Shown here piece by piece: positions 35,039 through 45,738 of a stretch of DNA of 64,000 bases. Position 1 is the stretch's first letter; every line of letters begins with the position of its first letter. Source of the stretch: Coccinella septempunctata (lineage: Eukaryota > Arthropoda > Insecta > Coleoptera > Coccinellidae); assembly GCF_907165205.1 (NCBI RefSeq), contig NC_058189.1, positions 48,138,270 through 48,202,269 of the forward strand, given 5' to 3'. Both the position numbers and the translations under genes were made by a program. The notes beneath the pieces were generated by a model that ran no database searches, was not told the origin of the DNA, and saw only the letters and a list, made by a program, of their open reading frames with translations.

Positions 35039-37889
35039 CGGTGTGAACCTAGCAGACCGTTTCCAGCAGACCGTTCGACGGAAACACCCGAACGCGGTGA
35101 CCAGTGGCGTACAGCCAAAATTTTATAACACGGAAACTATTCGCCGGAGCATAACCATATTTGGAATGTAGGATCTTTATATCGATGTGATTACCCACAA
35201 AAAAAATCGGCGACTCGCATAGGCATCCAGGGGGTGATTCGTCATCCCCTAAATTTCAAAATTTTATAACACGGAAACAATTCGCCAGAGCATAACCATA
35301 TTTGGAATGTAGGATCTCTATATCGATGTGATTAACCACAAAAAAAATCAGCGACTCGCATAGGGATCCAGGGGGTGTTTCGTCATCCCCTAAATTTCAA
35401 AATTTTATAACACGGAAACTATTCGCCGGAGCATAACTATATTTGAAATGTAGGATCTCTATATCGATGTGATTAACCACAAAAAAAATCAGCGACTCGC
35501 ATAGGGATCCAGGGGCTGTTTCGTCATCCCCTAAATTTCAAAATTTTATAACACGGAAACTATTCGCCGGAGCACGACTATATTTGAAATGTAGGATCTC
35601 TATATCAATGTGATTACCCACAAAAAAAATCGGCGACTCGCATAGGGATCCAGGGGGTGATTCGTCATCCCCTAAATTTCAAAATTTTTTAACACGGAAA
35701 CTATTCGCCGGAGCATAACCATATTTGGAATGTAGGATCTTTATATCGATGTGATTACCCACGAAAAAAATCAGCGACTCGCATAGGGATCCAGGGGGTG
35801 ATTAGTCATCCCCTAAATTTCAAAATTTTATAAAACGGAAACTATTCGCCGGAGCATAACCATATTTGGAATGTAGGATCTCTATATCGATGTGATTAAC
35901 CACAAAAAAAATCAGCGACTCGCATAGGGATCCAGGGGGTGTTTCGTCATCCCCTAAATTTTAAAATTTTATAACACGGAAACTATTCGCCGGAGCATAA
36001 CTATATTTGAAATGTAGGATCTCTATATCGATGTGATTAACCACAAAAAAAATCAGCGACTCGCATAGGGATCCAGGGGGTGTTTCGTCATCCCCTAAAT
36101 TTCAAAATTTTATAACACGGAAACTATTCGCCGGAGCATAACCATATTTGGAATGTAGGATCTCTATATCGATGTGATTAACCACAAAAAAAATCAGCGA
36201 CTCGCATAGGGATCCAGGGGGTGTTTCGTCATCCCCTAATCTTCAAAATTTTTTAACACGGAAACTATTCGCCGGAGCATAACCATATTTGGAATGTAGG
36301 ATCTCTATATCGATGTGATTACCCACGAAAAAAATCAGCGAATCGCATAGGGATCCAGGGGGTGATTCGTCATCCCTTATATTTCGAAATTCGATAACAC
36401 GGAAACTATTCGCCGGAGCATAACCATATTTGGAATGTAGGATCTCTATATCGATGTGATTACCCACGAAAAAAATCAGCGAATCGCATAGGGATCCAGG
36501 GGGTGATTCGTCATCCCCTAAATTTCAAAATTTTATAACACGGAAACTATATTCGCCGGAGCATAACCATATTTGGAATGTAGGATCTCTATATCGATGT
36601 GATTACCCACGAAAAAAATCAGTGAATCGCATAGGGATCCAGGGGGTGATTCGTCATCCCCTAAATTTCAAAATTTTATAACACGGAAACTATTCGCCGG
36701 AGCATAACCATATTTGGAATGTAGGATCTCTATATCGATGTGATTACCCACGAAAAAAATCAGCGACTCGCATAGGGATCCAGGGGGTGATTCGTCATCC
36801 CCTAAATTTCAAAATTTTATAACACGGAAACTATTCGCCGGAGCATAACCATATTTGGAATGTAGGATCTCTATATCGATGTGATTACCCACGAAAAAAA
36901 TCAGCGAATCGCATAGGGATCCAGGGGGTGATTCGTAATCCCGTATATTTCGAAATTCGATAACACGGAAACTATTCGCCGGAGCATAACCATATTTGGA
37001 ATTTCGGATCTTTATATCGCTTGTGTGATTGATCACATCGATATAACGATCCTACATACCAAATATGGTTATGCTCCGGCGAATAGTTTCCGTCTTATCG
37101 AATTTCGAAATATACGGGATTACGAATCACCCCCTGGATCCCTATGCGATTCGCTGATTTTTTTCGTGGGTAATCACATCGATATAGAGATCCTACATTC
37201 CAAATATGGTTATGCTCCGGCGAATAGTTTCCGTGTTATAAAATTTTGAAATTTAGGGGATGACGAATCACCCCCTGGATCCCTATGCGAATCGCTGATT
37301 TTTTTTGTGGTTAATCACATCGATATAGAGATCCTACATTCCCAATATGGTTATGCTCCGGCGAATAGTTTCCGTGTTATAAAATTTTGAAATTTAGGGG
37401 ATGACGAAACACCCCCTGGATCCCTATGCGAGTCGCTGATTTTTTTTGTGGTTAATCACATCGATATAGAGATCCTACATTTCAAATATAGTTATGCTCC
37501 GGCGAATAGTTTCCGTGTTATAAAATTTTGAAATTTAGGGGATGACGAAACACCCCCTGGATCCCTATGCGAGTCGCTGATTTTTTTTGTGGTTAATCAC
37601 ATCGATATAGAGATCCTACATTCCAAATATGGTTATGCTCCGGAGAATAGTTTCCGTGTTATAAAATTTTGAAATTTGGGGGATGACGAATCACCCCCTG
37701 GATCCCTATGCGAGTCGCCGATTTTTTTTGTGGGTAATCACATCGATATAAAGATCCTACATTCCAAATATGGTTATGCTTCGGCGAATAGTTTCCGTGT
37801 TATAAAATTTTGGCTGTACGCCACTGGTCACCGCGTTCGGGTGTTTCCGTCGAACGGTCTGCTGGAAACGGTCTGCTAGGTTCACACCG
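35039..37889. mobile_element. Inverted-repeat element built of a 140-bp satellite, 11-12 bp TSD
   Basis: The ends CGGTGTGAACCTAGCAGACC (35039-35058) and GGTCTGCTAGGTTCACACCG (37870-37889) are exact inverses, and the identity covers about 90 bp of unique terminal sequence. The flanks TTATGTAGACAC at 35027-35038 and 37891-37902 are a duplicated target, 11 or 12 bp depending on where the TIR is started. Between the TIRs there are only tandem units of about 140 bp: about 14 in one orientation (35113-37015), a centre near 37020, and about 6 inverted (37025-37803). No transposase is present. It interrupts ORF1 of the retrotransposon 31190-38400. Family unknown. Confidence 0.85.
35113..37803. repeat. 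140-bp satellite-like units, about 14 direct plus 6 inverted
   Basis: Each unit has AACACGGAAACTATTCGCCG, GAGCATAACCATATTTGGAA, TATATCGATGTGATT, GCGACTCGCATAGGGATCCA and GGGGGTGATTCGTCATCCCC. Units are nearly identical, differing by single bases or small changes such as ACCATATTTGG versus ACTATATTTGA. Higher-order similarity is visible: neighbouring units 2-4 and 6-8 share TTAACCACA and GTGTTTCG, whereas 9-14 share TTACCCACG and GTGATTCG. Because many units are 141 bp, open frames run through several units on either strand; these are artefacts. Confidence 0.9.
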
Positions 37890-38717
37890 GTTATGTAGAC
37901 ACGGGATCCCTTCAATTTATGTCGGTTCTCTATAACTTTAGACTTGGCCAGAAAAGATACAAATTCGATTTTTATGACTGGTTTAGTTTTTCCCAATCTG
38001 TATATATTATTCACTTCTGTTTCTAGCAGATTGATGCTTAAAAGGGCATTCAGTTTGGAGATAACGTAATTTACTAAACTAGAACAATTAGCTTCCAAAC
38101 CAGAGATTATAATATTATTCCTCAACGACCTCCTCTTTATCTCCAATATTTCTCTTTCTACTCTGGAGAGTCTCACTTCACAGTTTTTCAATCTTTCATC
38201 CGTGTCAACCCCCACCTGCTTTATCTCTTCTCTTAACTTTTCAAGTTCCTCTTTGATTGTGTTAGTTTGTCTGGCAAATTCAGTTTTTAAAAATCTCCCC
38301 AGTTCATCATTTACTGCCATCCTTCCTTTTCGATATCTTGACGTGTATGTTACGCTTTATACTTCTTGCTTGTGATACCCACAAGATGTTGTGTGATAAG
38401 CGGGATATCTCAGGATGAATGATAAATTCCACCCAAATAACCGTGAATTGACGCAAAAATAATGGAATTTCTTTGAGAATCACTCAGTCAATATTTCAAT
38501 TCTCCACTTGGATTTCCTCTCTTACAGTTTCCACTGATATTTAAGATATATTCCGTCGTTAATTCACGAAATAACATGGAGCGCTCGAATTCACAACTAC
38601 TCATATGGCTACTTCGATAACAATCTCAAAAGAGAGTTTAAAAAAAAAAAAATTTTTTCATTTAAAATTTTTCAATCATGTCTATAACACCGTTCGCTGT
38701 TTAGACCAAAAATGTAC

Positions 38718-39449
38718 AGGGGTTGCAAAATTGGTGATACCTGAACTACAACTTTTTAACTCAACGAGATAGAGGAAAATGAATGTGCCATTCATGCCTT
38801 CTTTTTTCGAGAAACTAATAATGCCATGAACTCCATTCCCCTATCTTCTTTTGTTTTTGAGTTATAGACCAAAATTAGGTCGATTTCAACTGTGGTCATT
38901 ATATGCGTTTCTGTTTGTTCTTGGATGTTGAAGTGAAAACATTATACAGACACTTTTTTGATAACAATCCAGTGGCGTACTATGATTTTTTCTCGGATTT
39001 TTTCCTACAGGTTTATTTGATGAGCTATAACATAAAGTAGTGTATTTTCTTATGAAAACAATATTTTAAAATGACTAAGAAAAAATCGCCATCAGTAGTT
39101 CTAAGTCATTTAAAACTACTATTTTCATAAGAAAATACAAATCTTTATGTTATAGCTCAGCAAATATACCTGTTGGAAACAATCATACTACGCTACTGGA
39201 TTGCTATCAAAAAAGTATCAAAAATGTTTTTATGTTTCAACATCCTAACTTAAACAGAAACGGAGATAATGACCAAAGTTGAAATTTTAATTTTGGCCTA
39301 TAACTCAAAAACAAAAGAAGATAGTGGAATGCAGTTGATGGCATTATAAAATTTTCGAAAAAAGACGACCGTAATATGCCATGCATTTTCCTCCATCTCG
39401 TTGGGTTGAAAGAGTTCTAGTTCAGGTATCACCAATTTTGCCCACCCTG
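38718..39449. mobile_element. Foldback MITE, family CAGG(G)TGGGCAAAATT, copy 2
   Basis: It begins CAGGGGTTGCAAAATTGGTG and ends TCACCAATTTTGCCCACCCTG, with TA at 38716-38717 and 39450-39451. Internal palindromic organisation and sequence match copy 1 at 21704-22363, including GATACCTGAACTACAACTTT, ATCTTCTTTTGTTTTTGAGT and CAGAAACGGAGATAATGACC. Directly after the right TA another repeat starts (CAGGGTGTTTATAAGAAGAT, 39452), whose partner end may be the CACCCTGTA at about 40404-40412. Confidence 0.75.
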
Positions 39450-39451
39450 TA

Positions 39452-41275
39452 CAGGGTGTTTATAAGAAGATCATCAAGTTGGACATCAAAACTGAAGATT
39501 TTCAAATTATGTACAAGCTTTATTTTTTATTGTTTTAGGCTATTTTAGGTAGGAAAAGACTAGGCGATACCTAATTTCATATCTAAAATGGAAACTTTCC
39601 AAGTTAACAAAGAACTCTATACTAACTCTATACAGGGAAAAAGAGCCATTTCGAACTGCCTAATTATTCTGTGACTTCCGGAAATCACAGAAATAAACTA
39701 AAATTTTTCCGATGAATAATTTCGACGTTCCAGGAATTGTATCTAAAAATTGTTTTTTTGTCTAATGGAGAATTCATCAACAATTCATGAAATGTCAAAA
39801 TTATGTATCGGAACATAGAAAGTAAGTTTTTTTCTATGGTTTCCGGAAATCGCAGAATAATCAAGCAGTTCGAAATGGCTCTTTTTCCTTCTTTCAAGTT
39901 TTTCTTTAATGACTCTCGAAGTTTTTATTTTTATATAGGGTTTCTTTAGCCCCCTTCCTTTTTACGTAGAATCGACTGGAAAAATAATAAATATAGGTTA
40001 TAATTCAAGGATTTTCTCGTAAAAACCCTGTGCATTTCAGGTCCAAACAGCAAAAAGTGTTATATACTACATAGAAAATAAATTGAAAATGGTGAAGATT
40101 TTTCCCGAAAAAACCTCTACAGAAGAAATATTCGAAAAAGTGTGAGCTCCCAATAAATCATAACTCATTGTATTTTTACCTAGGTAAAGTATACTGTTGA
40201 AATTGCCATCAAATAAGCTACCTTATGATGCGAAGATATACTGGATGTACCATTTGATGAGAAAATAGTAGGTTGTTTCAGGTATAGCCGAAGTTACATA
40301 TTTCAGGGAGAAAGTTCATTGTCGATAACCCCGACATAAAAATTTGCTGCACATAATTATGATTAGTTCTCTATGAACCTCTAATAGGTCAGCGCGGTGA
40401 ATCACCCTGTATATAAGTGTCGGTTTAATACACAGGGTCGGCAGAATGTCATTTGCCGTACTTGGGCATCTCGGAATCTCGACTTATCCATCAGAGAAAC
40501 AACGTTTTCGTACAAAAGTTGAAGGTATTTCTAACTTTAATCATTGTCTATGTTCGCCACTGCTAACGATACCAGTTCTGTCAATTCAGCTTGACATCAG
40601 CCTCCACCTACGTCATCACCTTTCCGATGAATTTCTGAATTGCGCCTCTCCTTCTACATATTCTTGATTCAAATAGGGAGAAATCGATTCATTCTTCAAT
40701 TCGACTTTTCTCGAAAAAAAAAATGGAAATATATCCAAGGAATCCGCTTCGACCTACCCGTGCCATTCATTCTCATATATTCATCTCTGGAACCGCCGCG
40801 GTCGCCTTTCCTCTGGGAGTAAACACTTTTTCAAGTATATTGCCGATATTGAAGTTGAAAAATATTTCCTGAATGTAGCTTGGAGCGATGTCCGCGTAAG
40901 GAGAAGAATACGTTGGAGAGATGATAAAAACCTTCACGAGTTCATTCTACCTTATTGAAGTGGAGTAGACGAAGAATTCGACGACTTTCGGAAAAATTGG
41001 AATTCGAATTATTCGCTAGAAAGGAAATGGAGTTCTTCGCTGGGAAACCGAAGTCAATATACCCACCTACCATCCGCCGTTTCCAGAATAAATCAAGTTT
41101 ATTTCACAGTGTTTGATATGCAGAGTATCCAGAGGAAGATGAAATAAAGTCATTAAAAAGAAATGCATTCAAAAAACGTACGCAGGGAGTGAACGAAAGC
41201 ATATCATTGCAGACAGAAATCCTTTCTTGGGAGAATTTTTACAATATAAATGATTAGATGTAGCGCCTTTAACTA
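39452..41275. other. Possible CAGGGTG-ended element, then intergenic
   Basis: CAGGGTGTTTATAAG at 39452 and AATCACCCTGTA at about 40401 are oppositely oriented, but the sequences inside do not pair beyond the first bases, so a single element is not shown. Two copies of TTCCGGAAATC(A/G)CAGAA with neighbouring GCAGTTCGAAATGGCTCTTT lie inverted at about 39640-39690 and 39840-39885, a 250-bp palindromic unit. From 40440 to 41270 short frames exist with no motif. Confidence 0.35.
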
Positions 41276-42859
41276 AACTGCTCCACATGAGTTAGGGATA
41301 TTGACTTGAAATGCAAAAAAATATAAGGTCCTTTCGTTTGCTGATTGAATATACACTTCCTCTACACTGCACTGGTGTGAATCGAATCGAGTGTAGAAAA
41401 GTGCTACACTTTTTATGCAAACGAAAGGACCTAGAGTTAAAATAAGATTTTTGTGATGAAAATTCATATTAATATGATTTCAAGTTGCAAATTAATTTTA
41501 GCCTGTAGGTCTGCAGCAAGGTGGTTAAGAAAAATCGAGTAAACTGACGAAATTTTATTCCCAGAGAATTCAAGCATTTTAAGACTATCAATACAATTTA
41601 TGGCTCCACGGGCATCAACAACAGCTTGACATCTTCTTTGCATACTATACACACGAGGTTGTTGAACATTTCTTGAGGAATTTGGTTCCATAAACGGGGC
41701 AGAAGCTCTCTCAGATCATTTCAGAATTATGGGGTAGGTTGATGATTATCTAATCTTCTTTGGAGCATATCCCATGCATGTTCTATGCAATTCAAATCTG
41801 GTGAGTGCGGAGGTATTGGTAAATGTGGAATACCAAGCTCCTCGCGCGCATTCTCAACTATGGCTGCACGGTGCGGTCTAGTGTTATCGTCTAGAAATTG
41901 AAAAGTTTCACCAACAGCAGCGTGAAAATTTGGTACAATATTGTCAATGACATGCTTCCTATAGTGTAAGGCGGTCATATTCCCAGAACAAATGTGTAGA
42001 TCTGTGCGCCCAATGAAACATATCCCGGCCCATATCATAACACTACCCCCTCGGAATGGATGGACTTCTTGGACATAGCGACGATTACGGGGTATGCGTG
42101 GGATTATCCATACCCTTATTCTTCGAGAATCTGAAAATCGTCCATATCTGGATTCATAGTACACTACGCCATTGATCGTTCCAATTGATATGTTGCCTTG
42201 CCCATTCCAGTCTTTGATGCTTATGGTCACGTGTTAATGGAACTCCTCTTAAGGACGTCTAGAACCTAGATTCACCTCTCTCAAACGTCATCTGATGGTT
42301 TCGATGGAAACTTGGACCCCATCTGCATTTTGAAGAGTATTCCGTAGCATTCTTCACGTAGATGTAGGGTTTCTTCTCGCCGAAACGGTGATGAAACGAT
42401 CCTGAGCAGGTGTTGTTTTTCGTCGTCCACCAAGCCTTGGTCTTTCCAACACGGAACCTGTCTCCCTAAACCTATTCCAAAGTCGAGATATCACACTTTG
42501 GCTGACTTGGAGCCTTTCCGCTACAACAACCTGAGTTAGGCCACCCTGTAGCATTCCGATAGCCCTATTAGCCTCAGCGTTTATTAAATTACGTCTTGGC
42601 ATTTTCAGAAATCTCGTTTCAAATCGAAGTCGTTGATAAACTGACTTAATTTCAAAATAAGAACATTCATGAAGCATATATGCAAAAAACCAAACTTCAG
42701 AAAAAAAGGCGACCAGATTGACGAAATGTCTCATACTGATTTTTATTGGATCGATTCAAGTTGTTATTGAGTTTTAAATGATTTTACAGCGATTTTCTCG
42801 AAGATTACATACTTTTAAAAACGATTGAATACGATATCCCTAACTCTTGTGGAGCAGTT
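41276..42859 (-). mobile_element. Tc1-like transposon copy 3, both TIRs present
   Basis: The ends AACTGCTCCACATGAGTTAG and CTAACTCTTGTGGAGCAGTT are inverted repeats with one mismatch over 20 bp and continue as GGATAT. TA flanks both sides (41274-41275 and 42860-42861). Length is 1584 bp, normal for Tc1. It encodes a broken transposase on the - strand. It borders the transposon copy B at 42862 and may have inserted into it. Confidence 0.85.
41570..42602 (-). pseudogene. Tc1-like transposase, DD34E, frameshifted
   Basis: The start MPRRNLINAEANRAIG (42602) opens a paired-like HTH: LTQVVVAERLQVSQSVISRL and RFRETGSVLERPRLGGRRKT. The frame breaks near 42354, then resumes at 42230 with GGSVMIWAGICFIGRTDLH, FQFLDDNTRPHRAAIV and PPHSPDLNCIEHAWDMLQRR. 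Asp-to-Glu spacing is 34. The tail MQRRCQAVVDARGAINC lies in another frame. The first Asp motif is mutated (VVYYESRYGRF where VxFxDESR is expected) and two frameshifts separate the pieces. It is about 340 residues if whole, the family norm. It belongs to a different subfamily from copies 1 and 2. Confidence 0.85.
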
Positions 42860-43021
42860 TATTAGTCAAAGAGGATAACCAACATTAACTCTTCTCAAGC
42901 ATCTGCATATTATGTGTCAATATTTTGATATATTCTTTCATAGCAGAAATCAATATACTTTAACACTGATCTCTTAAACATTCCATTCAAATAATTAGAT
43001 GAGGTAACCCTTCAATCAGTT

Positions 43022-43891
43022 ATTTGTAGGTGAGGATTTTTTGTTCAACAGAAGGTAGAACTGGTTAAAATGAAGCATTTCACTAAAAACCACCTATACA
43101 AAACTTTGAAAATGACAAAGTTGAAAAAAAAAATTGTAATTGATTACTGAAATATATCCTAATACTACCCTAGACCGTTTGTTAGCTGAATTATCGCAAA
43201 GCAGTGAGAAAAAACTCATCTCCTGATTCGACCATGTGGTTTCGTTTAGGATATTTTTTTCTTTCGATATTTTCGTGGTAATAAAAATGGAAACTTAGGA
43301 TTGCCGAATTGTTCTCATTATTTTTTAGTAACTCGCACGATTTTATGAGATGGCTCATTTCAATACCAACTGACAGAAGATACTTAGGACACAAGTGTAA
43401 AAAATAGGATAACAATAAAATTCGTCCAAATTCTTCACGAATTTTTTCACAATGGGCATCACAATCTTCTTGTTCGAACATTCTAACAATCGTCGTAAAA
43501 ATGCAATGAAATGGGGAAACATCATAGCACTTTTTCAACATAGCTAACATAAGAACTTTCAAGAAACTGTCTCGATTTTCCATATTTTTTTTTACCCCAA
43601 ATTGCACGATACAACAATTATAATTCTCTCAAAAGTGAACTGATGCATCTAATCCGATGAACTTGGTACTGAACCATTCATGGTCCAGCCATAGTTTATC
43701 TTTTGTTTCGTTTTTGCGATGACTGAGTCACCTTCCACCGTCCCGAACTTAAAATTCAATGAAATTTTGTCTTCTAGGGGTTGTATCTCAGCCATCTTGG
43801 ATATTTTATAGGGACAATTTTTGATTAAACGACTTATTTTGACGAGTTCTACCGTCTGTCGAAAAAAAGCCTCACCTTTGAAAACACCCTT
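43022..43891. mobile_element. Foldback MITE inserted in transposon copy B
   Basis: An inner pair, GAAGGTAGAACTGGTTAAAA (about 43042) and TTTTGACGAGTTCTACCGTC (about 43837), is inverted, as are GTAGGTGAGGATTTTTTGTT and the right-hand AAAAAAAGCCTCACCTTTG. The right end runs CACCTTTGAAAACACCCTT, close to the window-start element (CACCTTTAAATACACCCTG). The left end has lost its outermost bases. A 138-codon frame at 43191-43607 (-) in the middle has several Cys/His residues but no recognisable domain. Confidence 0.55.
43191..43607 (-). CDS. Unrecognised 138-codon frame inside the MITE
   Basis: The frame reads MQFGVKKNMENRDSFLKVLM, has FEQEDCDAHCEKIREEFGRI in the middle and ends GDEFFLTALR. It is the longest frame between the inverted repeats of the element 43022-43891. 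I do not recognise it. It may be captured host sequence, a decayed remnant or chance in AT-rich DNA. No splice or poly(A) signals were noted. Confidence 0.2.
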   Translation of the reverse strand: MQFGVKKNMENRDSFLKVLMLAMLKKCYDVSPFHCIFTTIVRMFEQEDCDAHCEKIREEFGRILLLSYFLHLCPKYLLSVGIEMSHLIKSCELLKNNENNSAILSFHFYYHENIERKKYPKRNHMVESGDEFFLTALR

Positions 43892-44124
43892 TATAAACGT
43901 TAATCATGTTCATCACATTTTTTTCAAAGTCAGATTTTCCGAAGTAAATTAGCCTTGCGATAAAATCCGTAATTACTGAGTTTTTTACATAGAACGGACA
44001 ACATAGCGTTTATTCAAAACCAAAAATGTTTTGGAGGGCGTCATAACCTCACATTTTCGTACGATGAAAAATGTGTGAAATCCCATGGCCAGAAGACTGC
44101 TTTTATGAAAGTGAATGGAGTATA

Positions 44125-45522
44125 CCATCTCCATATGGGAGATATTCATTATATCTGCATCAACAATTTTAAGAAAAAATTTCCAGACATAGAAAATTGC
44201 GTAGTGAATTTTTGATGCAAAAAATTTTTGGGATTAAATTACACATTTTACTTGAAATGTTTTTATTCAATTATAACAGAGGACAACGAAAAAATGTAAA
44301 AACGAAAACAAGACAAGATAAAATTTTTACAGAGAAAATGACGATCACAATATCGATCCACATTGACGAGAATTTTCATCAAAACTAGTAAGAATGAGAT
44401 TTTAGAAGAAGTATGTATAATGATAAAGTTGTCAGCGAAACTCTTCAAGTAATATGTCAATATGCCAAAGAGTCATTATTTGAATAAATAATAGACATAC
44501 TCAACAACAAAATCACTCTCTACGGCAGCTGTTACTAGCCATTAAAAGTCTCAGCTGTGAAAACAGCGTCATCTGGATAACACAAAGAATTCGATAGAGA
44601 TGAACTTGAATGCTCAAGACGCCTGATCAATACTCCATAAAAAATCAAAGTATGCATCTAACGATGTATCATGTTTCTATTCGAAAATTATTTTGGAAAT
44701 ACAAGTCAAATTTCTATGAAAGTGAGAGTTTTCAACATACGACTTTGTTTGCTACCGAAGAATTACTGCCACGTTGATTTCGTGAGATTTTAAAATCATC
44801 GAAAACTCGACTGAAGGTATTTGTCTCATTCATACAAGGAATTGTGTTTGTTAGATAAAATTAGCAACGCATTCTGAAAGCCCCCACTTCCCTAGAAATT
44901 TTACTTTATTTCCGAAACCATGTGGTTTTCGTATAGGAATATATTACATCATTAGATGCGTATTGTGATTATCTCTGAAAATATCAGATAAAGAGTAGAA
45001 TATTCCACTTGAAGAATTAACTTTTTGCCGTTTTTGTATCGAGTGACAAGAATAATATTTTGGAACACTCTGTATATCACAAACCAAGTTTTTTCCACAC
45101 GAAACACCAATTTTCAAAATTCCATTTTCCTAAAATTGAAAATGTCTTTTCTATGCCTATTTAATCGAGCCCAGGTTTTAGCAATTTTTGTGTATGTATA
45201 AAATCTCTTCGTTGGTTTCGGAACTACGGGCAAGTAACTTCAATATTCAATGTTCAATATTCAAAAATACCAATCCAACAGAATCGAACCTCTGTGAATA
45301 ATTATAAAGTATGAGTACTCACAAAAACCAAGAACAATTTCGTGTTCGAAAACAAAGATATAGACCCAAATTACACTTTTTTGAATGTAACACCCTGTAT
45401 TTGACCTCAAAAAATGAATGGCAATCTCAGATTATGATGGGTTTCTTCAGATCACTTCGTACCTTAGAAGCACCCTTTACGATATAATGGCGAAAAATTG
45501 AAAATATGGAGTTTTTTCAAAT
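44125..45522. other. Intergenic, no gene recognised
   Basis: AT-rich sequence. Oppositely oriented 63- and 65-codon frames overlap at 44197-44460 without motifs. A lone ACACCCTGTA at about 45390 marks a possible MITE end. Nothing else is supported. Confidence 0.35.
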
Positions 45523-45738
45523 ACACTGCGCAAAAATATTAACGCAAATTCTGAATATCTTAATTTTAATGAAAGTTAACTCTACATTGAATTTATAACA
45601 TATTTTTTATGTTCTCTGGGGAAGGTTTCGAACGAAACAAGACACATTCAATGGAAGAAAAATTCAGGATTTCACCGAATCTTATGTGAAAGAAGAGAAA
45701 TTAACAATTTTCAAAATACTGAAATGCTGATAAATGAT

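Larger units (their letters stand above)
34506..38320 (-). pseudogene. ORF1, coiled coil plus RNA-binding-like domain, split by insertion
   Basis: The amino part (38320 to about 37891) starts MAVNDELGRFLKTEF and runs through a heptad-rich stretch (IKEELEKLREEIKQV, LKNCEVRLSRVEREILEI) into LRNNIIISGLE, VNNIYRLGK and KPVIKIEFVS. This is the coiled-coil and RRM-like order of L1-type ORF1 proteins. After GSRVYI the frame enters the inserted element. It resumes at about 35026 with EDLCEEDRNDLKILRQQ, then NVARANGQRAYIWRRFLIV, the end of the RNA-binding module. The tail has a duplicated QSSGSGSAKKEQK segment and a basic end KGKKGG. The protein would coat the element RNA. The 2.85-kb insertion should abolish it. 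Confidence 0.8.
31190..38400 (-). mobile_element. Non-LTR retrotransposon, two ORFs, split by a satellite-bearing insertion
   Basis: On the - strand: ORF1 start (38320), an inserted element (37889-35039), the rest of ORF1 (to 34506), ORF2 endonuclease-RT (34461-31537), a 3' untranslated stretch, and a GATA/TATC microsatellite tail at 31203-31236. A simple-repeat tail is typical of CR1/L2/Nimb-type elements. Without the insertion it is roughly 4.3 kb. ORF2 carries at least two frameshifts. The 5' border is uncertain, somewhere in 38330-38640. Confidence 0.8.
42862..44122. mobile_element. DNA transposon copy B (family of 3910-5118), split by a MITE
   Basis: 42862-43021 matches 4783-4905 (AACATTAACTCTTCTCAAGC, then AACCCTTCAATCAGTT). 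After a 0.87-kb insertion, 43897-44122 matches 4911-5118 (ATAAAATCCGTAATTAC, AACATAGCGTTTATTCAAAA, CCATGGCCAGAAGACTGC, GTGAATGGAGTA, then TA). The left half of the copy, before 42862, could not be traced; the Tc1 copy 3 abuts there. No coding sequence is retained. Confidence 0.6.

Noticed and set aside
36243..37879. Several open frames (about 67-75 codons) on both strands repeating NHIDIEILHSKYGYAPANSF
   Set aside because: They arise because many 140-bp satellite units are 141 bases long and lack stops in one frame. The same peptide appears in both orientations of the array, which rules out a real gene.
35040..37890. CRISPR array
   Set aside because: The 140-bp units are contiguous without unique spacers, lie between inverted repeats and are in eukaryotic DNA.
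43191..43607. Cys-rich 138-codon frame as a host zinc-finger gene
   Set aside because: The Cys and His spacing fits no zinc-finger pattern, and it lies between the arms of a MITE. Listed only as an unrecognised frame.
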